A stretch of DNA of 64,000 bases from Cryptomeria japonica (lineage: Eukaryota; Streptophyta; Pinopsida; Cupressales; Cupressaceae): the NCBI RefSeq assembly GCF_030272615.1, contig NC_081410.1:574627241-574691240 (forward strand). The letters are read 5' to 3'. The notes below the pieces were generated by a model, which ran no database searches, was not told where the DNA came from, and saw nothing but the letters and a program-made list of their open reading frames with translations. The translations under genes were made by a program, and so were the position numbers. Shown piece by piece: positions 50,539-62,929 of this stretch (position 1 is the first letter of the stretch; each line of letters begins with the position of its first letter).

Positions 50539-52049
50539 CGTTCCAATAGTTGGAGAGATCATTCCATGAAACACGATATTCCTCTGTGTTTGAGAGGGGC
50601 ATCTCCCTCGTATGATAGGGGTGTTTAGGATTTTTTCGTGTACTTTTAACCTGAAAGTACATGAAGGAGAAAACATAGAACTTAGACAAGATTAATAATA
50701 GAAACCCTACTAGAAGACATACGAACAGCAAGTAGGATTCCATAAATGATGACAATCATAGAGGGGTTACCACCAAAAAGGTTAGTCATGCAACAATGAT
50801 GAAAGAAGTATAGTAAACCTCGACACACAAAGAGATAGGTTGCACTAGCACATACAAATCAAGATACCATGAAATGATGTGTTTCATCAATGGATTTTGC
50901 CAATACATAAAGGGATTACTAATTCAACATACAAGAAATTAGTAACAATAACTCATGAATACATTCAAGACACATGAACTCAATGCATTATTCATTATTC
51001 TTTTTGAAAATGTACAAGTTCAAAAACCCCTTAGTCAAAGGTATGAATATCAAAAGATCTCACTTTGTTTCTCTACAAAATTCTGCAGAGTTTTCCCCCT
51101 CTGTCAGAGTCTCCCCTTAACATTACAAATAGCCTTGTATTTATAGGCTTCCCAGAATAACCACCTTAATAACTAACTTTAATCCTAGGTTAATAACTAA
51201 CTCTTTTCTGCGTGAATTTCAAAGAGTTAATAACTTACCCACTTATGCACAGAAAAAGTCAATTTCCTAACATTTGGTTACAATAAGCGACATAAGTCAC
51301 TTTTTACAAAAAGAACAACTTGAAACTTTATGATTTTGATGAAAAACAAAGTAATAAGTTATGTTGAGGTACTTCTTTGTCTTCATCCACTTCATTTGGA
51401 CTTTCAATATGTCTTTCCATTTGAAAGGAAAAGACAACCTTGAGGTTCTCCATAAGAATTTAAGGGATTGATTGTTGCAATACGCCCATGCATTGATAAA
51501 ATGATCATTGACACGAAGAAATATTTGTCTACCAATAACCTGTCTTTGAGGAGATGCTCTCCAACCACCTCTACATCTACTAAGTATCTTCACTTGATTG
51601 TTATCACTTGAATTTATTCAAATCCTCAAAAGTTGGTGTTTGCCATCATTGAAAGTCTTAAGTTTTATTTGGAACAAATTTGATGTTCTTCACAATATAG
51701 AAAGTAGTGTTTCTTTAATGAATCCCTTTTCAAAGCATCCCACTTTCTCATTAAACCTCCATTCTAATATATAAGCAATTACAAGAAACTTGTTGAGATC
51801 TTCAATATTTAACCAAGGTAACATTGTGAGATGCCATGAGTATACAACACTTTGTGTACATGAATATAAGGCTCTCTTGATGAATTACTACACCATGCAT
51901 TTATGATGGAATAATATTCCCATGCTAGACCTTTTGAAGATTTTTCAACTTTCCACTGCTCTTTCCAAATGTTCAATGCATTCATCTTTTAATCCTTTGA
52001 CATTTTGCACAATAACTTCAACGTCTTCTTTGAAAACTTTCAAGCACCT

Positions 52050-53560
52050 TTTCAAATCTACACCATGAGACCACTAGACCACAATTTCTTTGAGGTATTA
52101 TATCCAACGGTTTACGTGCCTTGACTACATTTTCATCTTTTGAAATATTGTAAACCCTTTTCATCAAATTGAATTTACATCTGCCATTTTGCATTTGCTA
52201 GATATTTTCTAAAGTCTTTGTTGCGAATCTCGCAAACATTGCATTCCGTGAGATTACATCTCTTTCGAGGCATTATGTCAAACACAACGTTCATGCTCTA
52301 TTTCAAAGCTCCCATTTTGACAAAGGTAGAGAAGGATGTTGAGAAATAATTTGGCTTTCTACCCGCCAATTGCATTTGCTCTAAGTTTTAAATGTGTGAA
52401 TCTTACAATCATCACATGTCATGAGATGACATCGATCTAAGGAACTTTGTCAAACATTTCACTTGCCTTGCAGTCGTTGCACACCATGAGATGTCGCCTA
52501 TCTGAAGCATTATGTCAAACGGTTTGCTTGCCTTGCCTAAACTTCTACATTCTGCAGCATATGAAATTTTGTCAAACATGTCATGTCATGAGATGAAATC
52601 AATTTGAGGCATTCAATCAAACAATCTGCATGTGGCTGATATGCTTTAATGGATGTTAATACCCCATTTCAAAGTTTTTCATTATTTTTGACAAATCCAT
52701 TTTGTGGATATCCTGCAATCATCGCATTTCATGAGACCACATTTATGTGATCAAAGCATACCATGAGATGACATTTCTTTGAAGAATTATGTCATACTGT
52801 TAGCGTGCCTTGTGCATTACCTATGCTCCCATGATGCATTCATGTCTGCCATGGTATATTGTCAACAGTTCATGTGCCACGTCAATGCTTCCATGGTTTG
52901 CATTTTCCAAGTGACATATTTCCTTGAGGTTGTTTGTCAAACAGTTAAACGCCTTGTCTATGCTTCCACTATTGCATTTCACGTGGTGTTTTGCCAAACA
53001 CTCCATGTGCATTTTCTACGCCTCCACATTCTACCTTCACAACTACCAGAGCAGTTGCGACTACAACATCTTCTATCTTTGTGGTTTGAACTTGTGCATA
53101 TCCTTCGATCATTGCATTTAATCAGACTATATTTCTTTAAGGCATTTTATCAAACACTTCCCTTGTCATGTCTGAGATTTCCATAATTTTCATTTGACTT
53201 GGCATTTTGTTAAAAAATCACGTGTTGTCTATACTCCATGATGTGCATTCATGACTTACTGAGCCGGTGCACCTTGACTAAGAAAATAATGACTTTAGAA
53301 TGTTATGGTTTGTTTCATGTCACAAAACAATTTATAGTGTTGGTCTGCAGTCAATGAGACCATTCTTCTTTAACGCATTCTATCAATCAACTCACAAAAC
53401 TCCTTGTTCTCCTTATCTAAGCCTTCCACATATCTGCATTTCATGACATGGGCATAAAATGTGTTCATTATACTTTGGTGGGTGTCAACATTATTTTCAT
53501 ACCTTCCATTTTGCTTTCATGTATCTAGAGCAGCTGCATTTTTAACATCTGGTGAAACCA
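52050..53560. repeat. Degenerate interspersed repeat inside the 4.0-kb insertion
   Basis: A motif of the kind CATGAGATNACAT...TTTGAGGCATTATGTCAAAC...TGCCTTG recurs roughly ten times with irregular spacing (for example near 52240, 52430, 52490, 52590, 52730, 52790, 52920, 53140). It is diverged and often missing parts. Apparent open frames here follow from the repeat. Confidence 0.65.
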
Positions 53561-53642
53561 TTTATCTTCAGTGCATTTGATGAATGTTCATAACCTGCTA
53601 CTTGAAGCTCTTTTTTTTAATTTTTAAAACTCTTATGGAAAA

Positions 53643-53869
53643 AGGTTAAGAATGCTCACTTTTTGAGCATTTCTAACCTTCTTGACAGAGTGGGACCCGC
53701 AAGGTTAAGATATGAGGTTAGAAATGCTCAAAAAGTGAGCATTTCTAACCTTTTGTGAAAGGTTAGAAATACGGGTTAGAAATGCTCAAAAAGTGAGCAA
53801 TTTAACCTTTTTGACAAAAGGTTGAGAAATGAGGTTAAGAATGCTCAAAAAGTGAGCATTTCTAACCTT
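53643..53869. repeat. Array of four hairpin units
   Basis: Four copies of a unit whose halves are inverted: GGTTAGAAATGCTCA, a 5-base AAAAG spacer (CTTTT in the first copy), then TGAGCATTTCTAACC. They lie at about 53643-53680, 53716-53752, 53773-53809 and 53832-53869. Half-units (GGTTAGAAAT) fill the gaps. Confidence 0.92.
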
Positions 53870-55830
53870 GTGCTTCAATGAGCTATCCTTTACACCTTGG
53901 AAACCATTTTTCATTGAGAATGAATCAAGGAAGAATGCAACCAATGTCTGAAGATGATTTTCTTATCGTAAATGACCAAACATATTGAAATAATTTAAAA
54001 TATTAAATTATCATTTGAGAAATAATTTAAATATTTTAAATATATCGCTTTGGCTAAAGAAAAATGGCATAACTTTCAAACGGTAGGGAGTTAGGTCCTT
54101 AAATTTGAAACACGCATCAACGAAAGGGAAAAAGGTCCACACAATTATTTACACCTCATGATGAAGCCTTAAATGAGATATTTTAATCATTTGGGAGAAA
54201 TAGACACCAAAAATTGAAAGTTTAAAATATGACAAAATATGAACTGGGTTCAGGTGAAAGTTGGCCACGTGATACAAAATGACGCTTAGATCCTGACTGT
54301 CAACTGATTTTCCTCAAATTGTGATAATTCTCAAAAATCTTCCATTTTCATATTTTGACTAGTAATGACCTTGGACAACACACTTCATTACCTACGCATA
54401 CACCCATTGGACCTTCATTCAACACTGAGACTAATTTGAAGTTCAAATTTTAGGTAGGCCAAATATGGGTGCAACATATTGTTATTGATATTGTCTTGTA
54501 ACTGGTAGGAAGAGTTTTATGGAAGATGTTGTAAACTGGTATATAAGTATGTGAGTTGAACTGGTAACCAATGTACAAGGTTAAACCATTTCTATGCAAT
54601 GTAACTGGTAAACCCTACGAGTTGTTTTTTGTTAAACCCTAACCGATTAAGTTTGCTGAAACGGTTTTGTTTGTTTATTAATGGTTGAGCGGTAATTATG
54701 GTGACACGTGTGGTCATTGTGTGAAGATAAGTTCAGATTGTTTTGGCGCATTTGTTTGATTGTCTAGGGAAAGATCAAAGTGGATTGCATCTAATGCAAA
54801 GTGTGTGATGAGTTACAAGTCCGATGAAGCGGTGATCATGGAGCAGTTGAAGTTTCCTTGAAGAATGCATATAGATTGCTATGTAAATCCAACGGTCACA
54901 CTTGAACCAATTTGTTTGCAATCTCTATGAGAGAATTAGGTTTTTGTTGTGTTACCGACCTAATTGATTTGTATTTAAGGTCGATGAAGTTGTTTTGTAA
55001 AAGTTGTTGGCAGAAATCAGTTGAGTGTGTGGTTTCCTAACCAGAGAATGGATCTGTAGTTTGAGTAAAGACAAATTGAAGCTTAAAAGGATCTGATCAA
55101 GCAAATGTAGTGCTATTTAGACAGATCAAGAAAAATCTATTGTCTTCTAACAATTACTACATAATTGAAATCCCCTAACCGGGTAAGTTCTAACAAGCTT
55201 GGTTACTTCTTAAATCCTCTAACAAGGTGGTCCATTAGCTTGGATTCTCAAATCCTCTACTGAGGTTACTCCTAACATGATATTTGCTTTTTATCAAGGC
55301 ATTTATAAATCCCTTAACTGGGTGATTCCTAACAGGATCATTTCTTAACAGGACTTATTGTAAAAGCTTTAACAAGCTTGGCTCCTAACAGGGCGAACTT
55401 CAGAAGAGTTCATATAGCTATCTTGTGAGTCTCATCTCATCGTGGTTTTTACCTATTTGGGTTTTCCACGTATAAATATTTGTGTCATGTGGTGAATGTT
55501 TTTGTGGTTATGATCTTATTTGTTGATTTGATTAACTTCTGATAAGGTATGATTACTATAAGCATTGAGAGATGGAGTGTGTTGACATATGATTAAGCAT
55601 TTGGATGTTTACAAGATTAAAGTTGTTTACTGTTAGGTTGCTATAACAGTTAACCGGTTGATGTTGAGTATTCTTATGAGTATTGATCTTGACAATGATA
55701 TTCTATTGATAAGTTTACTTTGTGTGATTGAGTTTGAGTTTGGGAAGTTTGTATCAGTTTTTCAGTTTACCGATTCACCCCCCTCTCTCAATAGTCTAAT
55801 GGATACTTATTCTTTCATCATACCATCAGT

Positions 55831-55842
55831 TGGTATCAGAGC
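55831..55842 (+). promoter_or_regulatory. E5 primer-binding site (tRNA-iMet)
   Basis: TGGTATCAGAGC lies two bases after the 5' LTR end. Confidence 0.95.
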
Positions 55843-55900
55843 TTCTCAGGTCCTCTTAATACTAAAAGCCTAACAGGTTGAGGAAAAGATCTTGTAGATC

Positions 55901-56780
55901 ATGATGAAGAAGGAAGGTCTGAAGTTCAACAAAGATAACTATAGGATATGGAGCGACGGAATGAAGATTTACATTAAGAGTCTGGGAAGTCAGTATTGGG
56001 ATCATGTAGAAACTCAATATGTTGCACCTACTAGAACTCTGACTGATGATCAGAAGAAAGAACAACAAAAAAATCATCAAGCATTGGAGGCTATTATCAG
56101 TTCCCTATCTAATGCTGAATATGTAGATGTTCATGGTCTTGAAACTGCATGTGAAGTATGGAAAACACTTGAAGAGATTTATAGTGGTGATGAACATGTT
56201 AAGATTGCTAAAGAGGAGAGCCTAAGAGGAAAATTTGATGACATGAAGATGTCTGAAGGTAAGAATATCTAGCAATATGGTCAAAGGATAAAAGAGATAG
56301 TTAGTGAAATAAAGAGTACGGGAGGGAAAGTGGAAGATGCCACAGTTATCAGTAAGGTACTGAGAACCCAGCTACCAGTCTACGCTATCCGAGTTGCAGC
56401 TATTCAGGAACTGAAGTCCATTGAAAAAACTAAGGTAACTCTTGACTCTATCATTGGCAAACTTATTTCTTTTGAATTAAATGGTTATGATGGTAGTGTA
56501 CATAAATCAGAATCTGCATTCAGAGCTTTTGTCTCAAACCCATGTGTGAGAAAAAGTAGAGATACTTGCCATGGCTATGAATCTAGATCCAGCAGAGATG
56601 TTGATGATGAAGACGGCCTAGTGGAACTTGAAGCATTGTTGGTAAAATGACTGCCTAGAGGCACTGGGAAATACATAGGCAAACTACCTTTAAAATGTTT
56701 TGCATGCAACAAGATTGGTCATATAGCAGCTAATTGTCCTAATGGTGAAAATGAATACAAGAGAGACAAATTCAAGAAGT
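55901..56780 (+). pseudogene. gag: E5 gag (UBN2-type) with CCHC knuckle
   Basis: The ATG at 55901 is about 60 nt after the primer site. The gag core reads NKDNYRIWSDGMKIY, EVWKTLEEIYSG and VISKVLRTQLPVYA; the zinc knuckle is CFACNKIGHIAANC (56698-56739). Stops TAG at 56270-56272 and TGA at 56648-56650 interrupt an otherwise single frame. Gag would package the RNA. Confidence 0.9.
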
Positions 56781-56859
56781 ATAAGTGTAAAGGCAAGAGA
56801 GATTGTCTTATAGCGGTTGGCAATGGTATCAATGATGAAGAATCTAATGATGATGCTAG

Positions 56860-58135
56860 TGAAGATAGTGTGTTTGTATCTATTAAGGAAGAGATATCAT
56901 ATCAGAAGGCACTAGTGTCCATGATGGATAACTCTGATGATTGGATCATTGATAGTGGTTGTTCACATCATATGATCGGTGATCGAAGCAAATTTCTATC
57001 CTTGAAGGAATTTGATGGTAGTGTCATCAAATTTGGCAATGACTCACCCTATATGGGTAAAGGTACGTGAGTTATTTATCTTAATGGGAAGAGTAGTGCT
57101 GATGATGTCTATTGGGTTGAAGGTCTTAAGCACAATCTTTTGAGTGTGGCACAACTTAATGACAAAGGATACCCACTGGAGTTTAGAAATGGTATGTGCA
57201 AAATATTTGACAACAAAGGTAAATTGATTTCAACTGGGAAACAAACCAGAGGTAATCTATTTCATCTTAATCCTAAAGTTAGCAACTGTTTGATTGCAAA
57301 GATAGATGATAGCTTGCTTTGGCATAGAAGATTTTGTCATATAAACTTTGATAACATTGTTAAAGTGAGCAAGTCCAAGACAGTAAGAGGTCTGCCTCAA
57401 CTAGACAAACTGGTTAATGCTCTTTACAAAGAATGTCAATTAGGAAAGATGACTTCTTCAACTTTCAAGAGCAAGTCCTTCTCAGCAGAGCACTTGTTAT
57501 ATTTGGTTCATACAAAGCTATGTGGACCAATAAGAACAAGAAGCATTCAAGGTGACAGATATTATATGATCTTCACTGATGATTGTTCAACGATGATGTG
57601 GGTCACATTCTTGAAGGATAAGAATGAAGCTTTTGGTAAGTTCAAGGCATTCAGGGCCTTAACTGAGAAAGAGAGTGACAAAAAGATAAAATGTCTAAGA
57701 ACGGATCAAGGTGGTGAATTTACTTATGAGGAATTCACTAAGTATTGTGATGAGAATGGTATCAAATGGAAGCTTTTTGCACCAAGGACACCACAACAAA
57801 ATGGTATTGCAGAGAGGAACAACCAGTCAGTGGTTGAAGCTTCTAGTTCAATGTGGATACAATGAGGTGTAGCAAAAACATTTTGGAAAGAAGTTGTAAG
57901 TACAAATGTCTACACAATGAATCGAGTTCTAGTGAAAAGAGGTAAGGACAAGACCCCTTATGAATATTGGTATGGAAGATCACCCGATGTTAGCTATTTT
58001 AAAATATTTGGTAGCAAATATTTTATTAAGAGAGGTGATTACATTAGCAAATTTGAAGCTAAGAGTGATGAAGGCATATTTCTTGGCTATTCCACCAAGA
58101 GTAAAGCCTACAAATGCTTCAACAACCGGACATAG
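56860..58135 (+). pseudogene. pol: E5 protease-integrase
   Basis: Same frame as gag. The protease site is DSGCSHHM (56950-56973). The pre-integrase block has HRRFCH and CQLGK. The integrase core shows HTKLCG (the first Asp of HTD is changed to Lys), LRTDQGGEF (second Asp) and GIAERNN (Glu). The C-terminal block TPYEYWYGRSPD and IFLGYS follows. Stops: TGA at about 57068, TGA at 57863 and TAG at 58133. Confidence 0.92.
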
Positions 58136-60004
58136 AGAATTGTTGAGAGTGTTCATGTTCAAGTAGATGAATATCCTGAAGTCTCTGAAGGAACCAGTTC
58201 AGAGAAAAAGGATGAAGATCCTTGCATTTTGCTTTTGGAACCTGGAACTATTAAATCAGAAACCGGTAAAGCAAATTCTGATGCACTTGTCCAACTGGAA
58301 CAAATAACTTCACAAGAAGATAATGAAGAAGTTGAACCTAAAGAGAATGATCATGTTATTCCTAGGTATGTGAGATTGAATCACAGTCCTAAACAGATTA
58401 TTGGGGATAAGGATGCTGGAGTACTAACTAGAAGGAGAATAAGAGATAACTTTTGCATGATCTCCATCGTTGAACCAAGGAGTACTAAGGAGGCATTTGG
58501 TGATGATCATTGGGTTAAAGCTATGGAGGAGGAATTGGATCAAGTTGAGAAGAACAACACTTGGACCCTAGTACCCTGACCAGTAGACAAGAATGTTATA
58601 GGTACTAAATGGGTATTCAAAAACAAGTTAAATGAAGATGGTGTTTTAGTTCGCAACAAGGCAAGATTAGTCTGCAAGGGTTATACGCAAGAAGGAGAAG
58701 ATTATGGCAAAAAATTTGCACCAGTAGAAAGACTGGAAGGTGTCATAACTTTACTTGCATTTCAGCCCATAAGAAATTCAAGGTATACCAAATGGATCTT
58801 AAGTCTGCATTTTTTAATGGGATGTTGGAAGAAGAGGTATACATAGAGCAGCCAGATGGTTGTGCTTTGACAGATGAGAAAGACATTGTATGGAGATTGC
58901 ATAAAGCTTTGTATGGATTAAAGCAGGCACCCAGAGCATGGTATGAAAGGCTTCATACACATCTGATGAAGATAGGCTTTGCAAGAACCAGTGATGATAG
59001 TAATATTTAGCTCAAGTCTGAAGGAGATGAAATATTGGTCAATGAATTATTTGTTGATGATATTATTTTTGGAGGTAATGATGTCACAAGTAACAGTTTT
59101 GCAGATGAAATGAAAAATGAGTTTGAAATGTCTTTAGTAGGGGAAATAAAAAAAATCATAGGCTTGAAGATACAATAGATGAAGAATGGTTTTTTTCATT
59201 ACACAATCTTAAGTATGTGAAAGAGGTTTTGAAGACTTTTGGCATGAGTGACTATAAACCAGTTGGAACACCAATGGTTGTAGGTTGTAAGTTGTCCAAG
59301 GAAGATGAATCTAAGTCTGTTGATGAAAAGGAATATAGGTCAATGATTGGAAAATTATATTATGTTGTTCACAACAGACCGGACATAGCCCATGTGGTTG
59401 GTATAGTTGCTAGATTCTAGAAGAATCCTAAGGAAGCACATCTGATAACAACCTAGATAGTTTTTAGACATCTGAAAGGTACTGTTGACTATGGATTATG
59501 GTATCCATATGGAGAAAACTTTGACTTGAAGGTGTACACAGATGCTGATTGGGCAGGAAATGTTGATGACCGAAAAAGAACTACCGATGGAGAATTCTTT
59601 CTAGGAGGAAGGCTTGTTTCATGGAGTAGTAAAAAGCAGAGTTGTACTTCACAATCTACTATTGAAGCTGAGTATGTTGCAGCTTATATGAATTGCACAC
59701 AAGCTATTTGGATGAGGCACATTTTGGAAGTTTTAAGATGAAAATCTCATAACCTATAAAGATTTTATGTGATAATACAAGTGCCATAAATATTTCTGAG
59801 AATCCTGTTTTGCACACACAAACCAAGCACATTGAATTGAATTATCACTTTTTGAGGGAAAAAGTTCAAAGTAAAGATGTTATCTTAGAGCATGTTTCTA
59901 CCAAGGAGCAGCTTGCAGATATCTTTACCAAATATCTGCCTAAGACTACATTTGAGTGTCTTATATGTCAACTAGGGTTTGTACCCTTTCATGAAGTTAG
60001 TTGA
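58136..60004 (+). pseudogene. pol: E5 reverse transcriptase-RNase H
   Basis: It has WVFKNKLNEDG, VYQMDLKSAFFNG, ALYGLKQAPRAWY, the catalytic FVDDIIFGG (59051-59077), then RNase H with VYTDADWAG (59529-59555), SQSTIEAEYVA and, at the end, HTQTKHIELNYHFL and LADIFTKYLP. The frame is kept to about 58760, then shifts twice. A TGA at 58577 and several later stops are present. RT and RNase H catalytic residues are still readable. Confidence 0.92.
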
Positions 60005-60345
60005 GCATGATGCTAATTGCATTAGTCCCTGAATCACTTGTAAAATCTTAGAAGGATTGATGTTAAAGTGGATGTATTCCACAGGGGGAGCATCAAGTTG
60101 CAGCATGTTGTTGATGCATAGTGAAATTTTGATATTACATGTTTTACTTTAAATTTGGCATTGTTGTCAAAGGGGGAGAAGAATTATGTGATTGAGGAAA
60201 AGAATTATGTGATTGGCAAAGGGAAACTAACGACAGGCTGAAGACAGACAGAGCATGGTGAATACTTGGTAATGTAAACCAAGATTCCTATTCACCATTC
60301 ACAACAGCAATCAGAGGTATTGATATTTGTATTGCCATCAATGCC
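60005..60345 (+). other. E5 3' non-coding region
   Basis: It lies between RNase H and the polypurine tract. It includes an upstream purine tract CACAGGGGGAGCATC (60079-60094) and GTCAAAGGGGGAGAAG (60167-60182), both close to the true tract. No coding signal. Confidence 0.7.
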
Positions 60346-60357
60346 AAAGGGGGAGAT
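60346..60357 (+). promoter_or_regulatory. E5 polypurine tract
   Basis: AAAGGGGGAGAT directly precedes the 3' LTR. Confidence 0.93.
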
Positions 60358-61801
60358 TGTTGGCATTTGTATAAAGATTGCATTAATGATATGTTATGAT
60401 TGTCATTGATGTCAATTGAACCGGTAATGGTATTTATGATATCGTTGATATTGTTGTTATTGATATTGTCTTGTAACCGATAGGAAGAGCTTTATGGAAG
60501 ATGTTGTAAACCAGTATATAAGTATGTGAGTTGAACCGGTAACTGGTGTATAAGGTTAAACCCTTTCTATGCATCGTAACCGGTAAACCCTACCAGTTGA
60601 TTTTTGTTAAACCCTAACCAATTAAGTTTGTTGAAATGGTTATGTTGGTGTATTAATGGTTGAGCGGTAATGATGGTGACATGTGTGGTCATTGTATGAA
60701 GATAAGTTCAGATTGTTTTGGTGTGTTTGTTTGATTGTCTAGGGAATGGGCAAAGTGGATTGCATCTAATGCAAAGCACGTAATGAGTTACAAGTCCAAT
60801 GAAGTGGTGATCATGGAGCGGTTGGAATTTTCTTGAAGAATGTGTACATATTGCTATGTAAATCCAATGGTCACACTTGAACCGATTTGTTTGTAATCTC
60901 TATGAGAGAATTAGGTTTTTGTTGTGTTACCGACCTAATTGATTTGTATTTAAGGTCGATGAAGTTTTGTAAAAGTTGTTGGAAGAAATCAATTGAGTGT
61001 GTGGTTTCCTAACTAGAGAATGGACCTGTAGTTTGAGTAAAGGCGGATTGAAGCTTAAAAGGATCTGATCAAGCAAATGTAGTGCAGATCAATAAAAACT
61101 TGTTGTCTTCTAACAATTATAGCAAAATTGAAATCCCCTAACCAGGTAAGCTCTAACAAGCTTGGTTACTTCTTAAATCCTCTAACAAGGTGGTCCATTA
61201 GCTTGGATTCTCAAATCCTCTACCGAGGTTACTCCTAACAGGGTATTTTCTTTTTATCAAGGCATTTGTAAATCCCTTAACCGGGCAATTCCTAACAGGA
61301 TCAGTTATTAACAGGACTTATTATAAAAGCTTTTACAGGCTTGGCTCCTAACAGGGCTAACTTCAGAAGAGTTCAGATAGCTATCTTGTGAGTCTCATCT
61401 CAGCGTGGCTTTTACCTATTTGGGTTTTCCACATATAAACATTTCTGTCATGTGGTGAATGTTTTTGTGGTTATGATCTTATTTGTTGATTTGATTAACT
61501 TCTGATAAGGCATGATTACTAGAAGCATTGAGAGATCGAGTGTGTTGACATATGATTAAGCATTTGGATGTTTACAAGATTAAAGTTGTTTACTGTTAAG
61601 TTTCTATAACAGTTAACCGGTTGATGTTGAGTATTCTTATGAGTATTGATCTTGACAGTGATATTCTATTGATAAGTTTACTTTGTGTGATAGAATGTGA
61701 GTTTGGGAAGTTTGTATTAGTTTTTCAATTTACTGATTCACCCTCCCTCCTCCCCCCCTCTCAGTAATCTACCAGATACTTATTCTTTCATCATACCATC
61801 G
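60358..61801 (+). repeat. E5 3' LTR (1444 bp)
   Basis: It starts TGTTGGCATTTGTATAAAG and ends CATACCATCG (last base A to G compared with the 5' LTR). It holds the empty site GATATTGTTGTTATTG (about 60449) for the insertion in the 5' LTR. Confidence 0.95.
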
Positions 61802-61802
61802 G

Positions 61803-61853
<51 letters not shown>

Positions 61854-61913
61854 ATACATATACATGTACATGTACATGTACATACATATATATATACATA
61901 TATGTATGTCTAC

Positions 61914-61969
<56 letters not shown>

Positions 61970-62019
61970 TACATATATATATACATATGTATATGTGTAT
62001 GTGTGTGTGTGTGTGTGTG
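61802..62019. repeat. Microsatellite block (right part)
   Basis: (GT)n at 61810-61851, TACATG repeats, (AT)n at about 61921-61965 and (GT)n at about 61999-62021. It continues the locus seen at 40515 and 49610. Confidence 0.95.
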
Positions 62020-62792
62020 TGTGGACACCTAAAATTATCCAGTCTAATTAAATAAATATTTTATTTATTTAATTACTTTAGCCTAATTCTTCTATTAATT
62101 AAATAAATCTTTATTTATTTAATTCATTCATTTATCCTCTTCTAGCCTTATTTCTCATTTAAATAAATACATTTATTTATTTAAATTACCCTTTTCCTAA
62201 ATTAAATAAATATTTTTTTTATTTAATTGATCCCACTTCTTCTATTAATTAAATAGATCTTTATTTATTTAATTAATTCATTAACCTTATCCACCCATGA
62301 CACATGTCATTCATCTCTTAATTCATACACTACCTACCCCTTTCATTACTTTATTATTTTCTTTATCTACCCTCTAATCATAGCCAACCTCTTTTACACC
62401 TCTCAATCTTATCCTTCCATTTCTTATAGTGTCTTCTATATAAGGAGATGATTCCTTCATTATCAAACCCCACTTACAACTCGACTACACTACGCTTTTG
62501 AACTTTCATATGCGATCTTACTTGCAACCACACTTCCGTTCTTTGTTGAGCTCTTGTGCACATATAAAACCTGAGAGTAAATATATCAAGCAAGATCAAT
62601 GGAGATAGGAAGAATGGAGATTAAAACCCTATTGAACATGTGATGGTATAATCTTTGTGATTTTATTTGATTTGCATTGTCTTAGGTAATCTTCATATGT
62701 TATGGTGGATCTTTGTTGTTGTTAGGCTAGGGTTTTGTGGTTGAATCCATTTTGTCTTTCAATATTGTTGTTATCCATTTTCACCGTAAACA
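62020..62792 (+). repeat. E7 5' LTR (about 773 bp)
   Basis: A series of AAATAAATNTTTATTTATTT inverted-repeat tracts occupies the first 260 bp. A TATA box CTATATAAGG lies at 62436-62445. The 3' end is set by the primer site. The start is uncertain by a few bases because it merges with the GT run. Confidence 0.65.
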
Positions 62793-62795
62793 TTT

Positions 62796-62812
62796 TGGCA
62801 CACACCGTGGGA
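62796..62812 (+). promoter_or_regulatory. E7 candidate primer-binding site
   Basis: TGGCACACACCGTGGGA follows the LTR by three bases. It resembles the TGGCGCCCACCGTGGGG primer sites I recall from plant Gypsy elements, with CpG sites decayed. The tRNA is not assigned. Confidence 0.65.
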
Positions 62813-62929
62813 CATGGATTTTTGTTAGATATGTGTTTTTTTGCAGGTTTTTCTAACCCTATATTGCTATTTTGTAAAACAATTTGGAGAATAACCTTGT
62901 GCAGCTAGGGTTTTGGACACAAAATCGAG

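Larger units (their letters stand above)
50466..54476. mobile_element. 4.0-kb TG...CA insertion in the E5 LTR (probable solo long LTR)
   Basis: It starts TGTTGGTAAATAG and ends GGGTGCAACA, flanked by TGTTG (50461-50465) and TATTG (54477-54481), a 5-bp duplication with one change. The 3' LTR of E5 gives the empty site. No protein domain, primer site or own terminal repeats were seen. It contains a hairpin near its start, degenerate repeats at 52050-53560 and four hairpin units at 53640-53870. It parallels the 3.8-kb insertion in E3 in size and form but is not evidently the same sequence. Confidence 0.75.
50367..55828 (+). repeat. E5 5' LTR, interrupted
   Basis: It starts TGTTGGCATTTACATAAAG and ends CATACCATCA. 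Without the insertion (50466-54476) and one 5-bp duplication it is about 1446 bp, against 1444 bp for the 3' LTR. Confidence 0.93.
50367..61801 (+). mobile_element. E5: Ty1/Copia LTR retrotransposon, full length but dead
   Basis: 5' LTR 50367-55828 (with a 4.0-kb nested insertion), primer site, gag-pol relic 55901-60004, polypurine tract, 3' LTR 60358-61801. The flanks GCATA (50362-50366) and GTATA (61802-61806) differ at one base and are the probable target duplication. It inserted into the microsatellite block. Its proteins are related to those of E1/E2, but its LTR is different, so it is a separate Copia family. Confidence 0.93.
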
